NCBI GenBank assembly: GCA_037577475.1
Contig: CM075202.1
Span: 4,383,501-4,447,500, forward strand
Reading direction: 5' to 3'
Length of the DNA: 64,000 nucleotides
Source: Chaunax sp. Z400
Taxonomy: Eukaryota; Chordata; Actinopteri; Lophiiformes; Chaunacidae
Below are positions 58,101 through 64,000 of this stretch, in pieces; position 1 is the stretch's first letter, and every line of letters starts with the position of its first letter. Under the pieces are notes generated by a model. The model did no database searches. It saw only the letters and a list, made by a program, of their open reading frames with translations, and was not told the origin of the DNA. Made by a program: the position numbers and the translations under genes.

Positions 58101-61030
58101 AATAAACTGATATGATAATAGCTCTCTGTCACAGCACACAGGATATGAGCATTTAGATAACTAATTATAGATAAACACAGACCAACTGGTGACTATTAAA
58201 CGCACAAGATCATAGAAACAACTCAACAGAGAGAATCTGTTGCAATCTTATTTGATTTAAAAAAAACAAAACCTTTTTGCTTTGTATCTTGAAATGGAAG
58301 TCTTATTTGATTGTGTGGGAAGGTCCAGAGCTAAGACGTCACCTATTATATAGTTCTACAACAGCCGTTCTGTTTGAAATTCTAATTGCACTGCTGTAAA
58401 TACATGATCCTGGAGAACCACGGAAACCTAAGAGGCACATTTTATTCAAAGCACACATTGATCTTAGCACCGCTCAGCTAGCATTGATCTGACGCCAGAC
58501 CTGTAAACAGGCTGTGTGCTAGCTGGATCCTCTGTGCTTGTTGTGAGTCGGCAAAGGTCTAGTTTGGTCTCCATCTGTCCGGAGGTAGAAAACCCCCCCC
58601 CCCCTGTACTCCTCATTCTGTCAGATCTGATCCTCACAGTGTGCCCTGTGTGGTGTCTGCTTTGGTTCCCCTTCCTGTCGGTAAGCTGAGGGCCAGCAGA
58701 GGGGGAACAAGCTTGCAGCGCCTTGGCCTGGTAGCCTGGCTCCCAACAGCCTAGTCATTACTGCTGGCTAACAAGCAGAGAGCAAGGGACGTCTGTGACT
58801 GCTCTTCCCCTTAACTAACAAAGAGAAAGACTTGGTGTGTAACTGTGGTAGCAGCGGCACAGATGCACGGGCTCCTGCTGGACCCATAATGGTGCCTTCT
58901 CATTATATGCTGTCTCCTGGGGAAGAAAAAAGAAAAAGAAAAGACCATGTACATGCTGGGCTGCAGGTCCTTTCAACTAGCAATTGTGGGACTACAGGGG
59001 TAGAGAGGAGGGAACATTATGAACATGACCCGTCACATGCCACTGCTTTGAATTATCTTTACGTCGTGATGCGTGTGTGTGTGTGTGTGTGTGTGTGCAG
59101 GCATGCGTTGTGCGTCACCCTCGTGCACTCTCCGCTGGATGTTTACACGGCTTCCTTACTGTCATCTTTTATTTTTGTTGGTGCCAGAGACGTTAGATTT
59201 GACTTGATTTGATTTCATTCCAGTGGTTCCATCATGCCCGTGGGCGACAAGAAGGGAAGGCAGGACTCAAACGAGTCTATCTATTCATACCCAAGCATGC
59301 ATGGCTCAAAGCACATGTGCCGCATGCTTATAACAAAACATATATCACCCCAAACACAGACGCAGACAGAAGCCAAGTCTGCTTCTTCTACGGCCCACAG
59401 ACTTGTGGGATATGCAGCATTTCCTAATAGTTGGCAGTCAATATCAGTGATGGAGGACAGGGGCGTGGGGTATGTTTATTGATGACTTGTAAAACCCTCT
59501 TAAAACCCTCAGCCCACCACTTGTTTGACAGTTGTTGTCATCAATTTTCAGTTGTGTGTCCAAACGTAAGTGGGCCGTATTTTGGCAGTAGCCTTGTTGA
59601 CATTTCATTTAGTCAGCTCAATATTTCATCTATGCTCAGGCGCAAAAACTCTCTCCGTCTTTTATAAACTAATGAGACCAGAGGTAACTGACATGCTCAT
59701 GAAAATGTAGTGAATCATCGCCAGTTTAGTGGAACAAATATGGAGTCATTATCTCCGCAGCATCTTGCACAAGCTATGGCTCAAATGTTTTCACTGAACT
59801 GAATATTTAGCCCGGTGACGGCTCTCTCTCTGCATGGGAGGTGGACAAACTACCACAAGATGTGTAAATTCTGACACAACACAGTGCGATGCAAAAAATA
59901 TATCTACTCTCTGGAAAGTTACAATAACTGTTTGTTGACACCGAGTTGGGGAGGTGCTCACTCAACCCATTAGTCATTTTTGAAACCGCAGTTTTGTGGC
60001 GTTTTCATTATTTTCTATAGAACAGAAACACATTTAATGCAATATGCTGGTGTTACTCGTTTTCCAGTGCACAAAATAACACAAGCAGCAGACAGTATAA
60101 ATAACGGTGACCTCAAAAAGCTGGATCGACGTCTCTCCCGACAGACTGAGAAATAATCAAGCACTACATCCCTTACATGAAGTTACAGCAGTATTTATTG
60201 CAAGGCTGTTGCGTTGGATTGCGTTGCAGTTTACCATTGTTTATGCAACTTTGTCTACCCCATACATGTTGCATCATTAGCATTCTGGAGACTGTAATTT
60301 AATTACTTGTTTTTAATGTTTGCCAGAATATTTCAATCTACGCAGATATTCATGTAAAAACACAGCAAAGGCTGCAGTTTGAGATACATTAGCATACATG
60401 AGAGGCCGCTGTGTTGAATGTTTGTATGTCGTTGTATACGTTGTATTTCAATATGTTGCGGTTTTTGCATGCGGCAACTACTTTGGTCAGGTCTTGTAAA
60501 AGAGATTTCCTTTAAGACCAAAAACAACAACAACAAAAAACAGGTTTCACTTAAATTTTATCATAAAATTGTGATATTTGGGCTGCAAAAGTGATTTAAA
60601 AATGAAAACAATGTAAAGCTAACATGATGCACAGTAGCAAGTTACAACTCTTACAACCACTGCAGCACTTTTATCAACACTAACTATGAAGAAAAAAGTT
60701 AGAATTTTACTTGTGTTCATTATAAATACACAACATTCACTGTTTTCTCTGCCACAGACTGAATAATGTGCAATTTGCTGAGTAAAGCCTGAAATCTTGG
60801 CTTGGCAAATACCACACCATTAAATCTTAAACTAAAATTTACACAGGCTGCCAAACAGCTGGTGTTACCCTCCTCGCTCCTCCACCAGTGACACACGGTG
60901 GACCCCAGTTACCTCCTCATGCCCCCAGTATGTACTCAGGTCGTGTGGCTGATCTTTGACAGGTTACACACAGAAGCCTGCATACAGTCGCCAGAGACCA
61001 GAGCTCTGACCCATGGTAATGGGTTTCAGA

Positions 61031-61061
61031 GGTGGTGGTGGTGGTGGTGGTGGTGGTGGTG
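61031..61061 (+). repeat. (GGT)n trinucleotide repeat
   Basis: Ten GGT units followed by a G-run (61061-61067). It reads as poly-Gly or poly-Trp in open frames that are not genes. Confidence 0.95.
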
Positions 61062-63736
61062 GGGGGGCTATTCTGCTCTGTAAAGTTGTAAACTGGCTCG
61101 CTCCTCCCCTGGGACCGACTCCTCCACATTGCAACCTCGCATCACCTTCCCTCTCCCCCTCCACCCTCCACTGCAATGAAGAAAAAGTGACGCTGTTACC
61201 AAGGTTACTCAGGGAAGGGAGGGAGGGGCGGGCAGGGTCAGGAGGTACAGATGAGGTGGTTTGTTATCTGCCTACATGGCTGGTGTGACATGAATTATGA
61301 TGGTGTCCTGGCACTGATAGGTTGATGGAGGCATATATATATATATATAGGTATTTTGTTGTAGTGGGGGCACACGGGGAGAGCTAATATCTTGGTTTCC
61401 CAGAAATTGCAAATATATCAGCATGTGTGTGTCTGTTATTGTGTGCATGTCTAAGCAGAGCAGAGGTTGGTGAAGCTTAGTCGACTCTGTGGAATGTAAA
61501 CTAGCCAATGCAGCACTCCTGCCTGGCCTCAGACGCTGGCCCTCTGGGGATCCGGCATGCTGTCCAAACCCCCCCCCCCATAAACACAGCCCAGCGTCCA
61601 GTTTAAAGCTCTGCCTAGCACCCGCCTTGTGTTCCACTTGCCACAGTGATTTGCTCACCTTGTCTCCCATTTCCAAGCACGTACAGATAAGCGGTTTGAA
61701 CCAAAGTGAGCAGTCACTTACCATGCATCATCATTTCACAGCTATTTCATACCAGCGCCTCACAGCAGCCGCAGCCATCTCCCTACATGATTGCCCAAGG
61801 GAAGGTTCGACGCTTTGATCTAATCTGATGACAAATGATTCGATTAGCTTGGCCACTGATTAACCTCTCCCTCTGTGTTTTGTGCACATGTAGATGAGCA
61901 AGAATCCTTTCTTTGACCCCACCCTCTTCCTCACACTCGCTCTCTGGATGCAGCTCCACAAATGTCAGCGTTGGCTGCATGTGTCACTGACTTGATGCAT
62001 GATGTTGTGCTGTGTGTGTGTGTGTTTGTGTGTGCGAAGCGGTGGCTCTGCTGCACCCATGGCTCACCAGCCATCTGCAGCCCCACTGAGGGACAAACGA
62101 TCATGACGGCTGAGTCACCCATTAGCCAAAATTAGAGCCATCCTTCCACCATCCCAGTCAGGGCCGCAGGCAATGCCACGCAGTCAAGGCCATTACAGGA
62201 AACACGCACTGAACTGATTTCGCTTTGCAAATACCATTAGCTGGTGCCTCAAGATTATAAATATTCGAACTCCCAATCTGACAAAGAAAATAGGTTTGGA
62301 TGGGGAAGCGTGTTACGAAAATCCTGCATCAATGCCATTGGACTTCTTTACTGGTTGCCAGAGGGCAGAGAGGACAGTAATGACAAAGATGAAGGAACAA
62401 AGAAGAACAGGAGTGGTGAGAGAGACGGCTCACACGCACGACTATGGCTGCCGCTGGGGGGAAGTTTCACGAGGAAGCTGCGTTAAAGATGCATGGTGTG
62501 AAGATAAACAAAATTACGGCTTTGTCTTTAGCAGAGCCCCCCCCCCCGCGTTTTAGCTGTCAAAACACTCGTATGCACAGCGGCACTACTTTAAGAACTC
62601 TCTGTTATCGCTGTTGGAAATCTAAGAAAAAGAAATCTGAAGGTTTAGAGCTTCAAATAAGTGCTTGATGAAATGGCTGTAGTAATGCTGGACCATGCTG
62701 TTCAAAAGGCCTTGGTCTGGTAAACAACCGTCCTGCATGTGGGCCAATTTGTCAAAATAACATAGCCACTTCAGGCCTGGGGAAATTGCCATTTTGTTCA
62801 TACAACCTATTTGAATCCACTCATGTTTCTGTTTTGCCAAACGCACTCCTGCCCACTCGCCTTTTTTCCCCCCCCACCATTCCCCTTACTTGAGGGTTCA
62901 TGTCGAATGCCATCAACTGTTGCCTAGCAACTAAATATTCACCCTGCAGAAATCTGCTATTATGTCTTTCCAAGTTTCACATTTCTTGGAGGAAAAAAAA
63001 AAGAAGAAAAAAAAAAAGATATCTTTGTGATGTTAAGTTTACAAATTCCAGTGATGCAGGAGAAGCGTCACGCTCCTTCAAACGAGATGCACAACCCATC
63101 GGTCAAATCTACAGATGGAACAGATGGGAGTCTCAGGGCAGATGTGTGAAATATAAGTGTGAATAAACTCTGACATCAATCAAATGTACGGGTGTTAAAC
63201 GCCATATTAAAGACGATCTGCTGCATATGTGATGATTCTAAGTCAGACACACAAACCAGAGTGAACGCAGGCATATTTCTCCACAACATTTCCAAACAGG
63301 CGTTATTGTGTTTTTCATTTCCACTAACGTCATTTAACGCTCCTGGTAATGCTTTTGCAGAAGCAGCATCAAAATACTAACTGTTTCAGAGAAGAAGTGT
63401 TCGTGACGGTTTCCTATTTCAACTGACTTATGGTTTTCCCATCCAAACGCTCGAGCAGTGACAATATTTTTCCCTTGAAGACTGAGCATGTGGCTGTGAC
63501 TCGCCTGCAGAGTGGGCTGTACTCCAAACTCCTAGTAATAATAAGTCTTTTTATTCTTCTGTGATTCACGGCGCAGTGGATTCACAATGCACCCAGTCAA
63601 CAGTGTGGTAGTTCAATCAGACTATCTAACCAGTGTAGGATGAGCCTCGTGTCAGGGATCACAGTATTAAGAAAAAAAACAGTGACGGCTGCAGAAAAAC
63701 ACATTTTCAACCCAATGCCGCACAGATATTAACATT

Positions 63737-63960
63737 ATCACCTCCGCCAAAGATGTTAAATTTCCCCCCCTACGCCCTATATATCCACAATATTTGGCTG
63801 CAGCTGCCAGGTGCAGATTCGGATAGAGGTGCAGATCCAAAAAATATTTTTATAACTGTCCCTAACACTGAGAGGCAGGGAAAATATGGAAAACACATCT
63901 TTGAGCATTGCCAGATTTTGGATTTTGGACTGTTTTTGTGAATTACACATGGACTGATTG
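63737..63960 (+). mobile_element. GGAGGTAA/Expander-type interspersed repeat, running towards the window edge
   Basis: Begins ATCACCTCCGCCAAAGATGT, followed by CAGATTCGGATAGAGGTGCA, GATCCAAAAAATATTTTTAT and CTAACACTGAGAGGCAGGG. This is the left end of the family whose other copies lie at 30303-31027 and 36750-37083. The right end is unclear near the window edge. Confidence 0.55.
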
Positions 63961-64000
63961 ACAGACTGCCACGAAACTGCCTGGAAGGGAAGGAATGTGC

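Overview
The window is from a vertebrate nuclear genome, most likely a ray-finned (percomorph-like) fish. Genes are split by introns, very long CA microsatellites are common, and several interspersed repeat families typical of teleosts are present. There is no sign of prokaryotic, viral or plasmid organisation.

One protein-coding gene can be supported, on the minus strand: FUT8, the Golgi alpha-1,6-fucosyltransferase that adds core fucose to N-glycans. All nine coding exons were found, from the ATG at 44723 to the stop at 12341. Every junction has GT-AG ends and compatible phase. Joined, they give 1752 nt, or 583 residues, against 575 in human FUT8. The order is cytosolic tail and membrane anchor (exon 1), coiled-coil stem (exons 2-3), catalytic GT23 domain (exons 4-9) and C-terminal SH3 domain (exon 9). 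The 3'UTR probably runs to a poly(A) signal near 10960.

Layout from left to right: 1-10.9 kb lies downstream of FUT8 and is noncoding, with a minisatellite, a tRNA-like interspersed repeat and a LINE reverse-transcriptase remnant. 10.9-12.3 kb is the probable 3'UTR. 12.3-44.7 kb is the FUT8 coding span, with introns of 145 bp to 8.3 kb holding microsatellites, MITEs, SINE/LINE-like repeats and a CpG-rich patch in intron 1. 44.7-64 kb lies upstream of the start codon and holds a possible 5'UTR segment, MITEs, transposon fragments and microsatellites. Upstream noncoding exons and the promoter were not recognised and may lie here or beyond the window.

I found no novel multi-gene system. The items most worth a second look are a perfect 20-bp hairpin in intron 5, the shared orientation of all long CA arrays (GU repeats in FUT8 pre-mRNA) including one just after a weak donor in a 145-bp intron, a CpG-rich island in intron 1, a CArG/KLF/E-box cluster near the left end, and a minisatellite with an 81-bp higher-order period.
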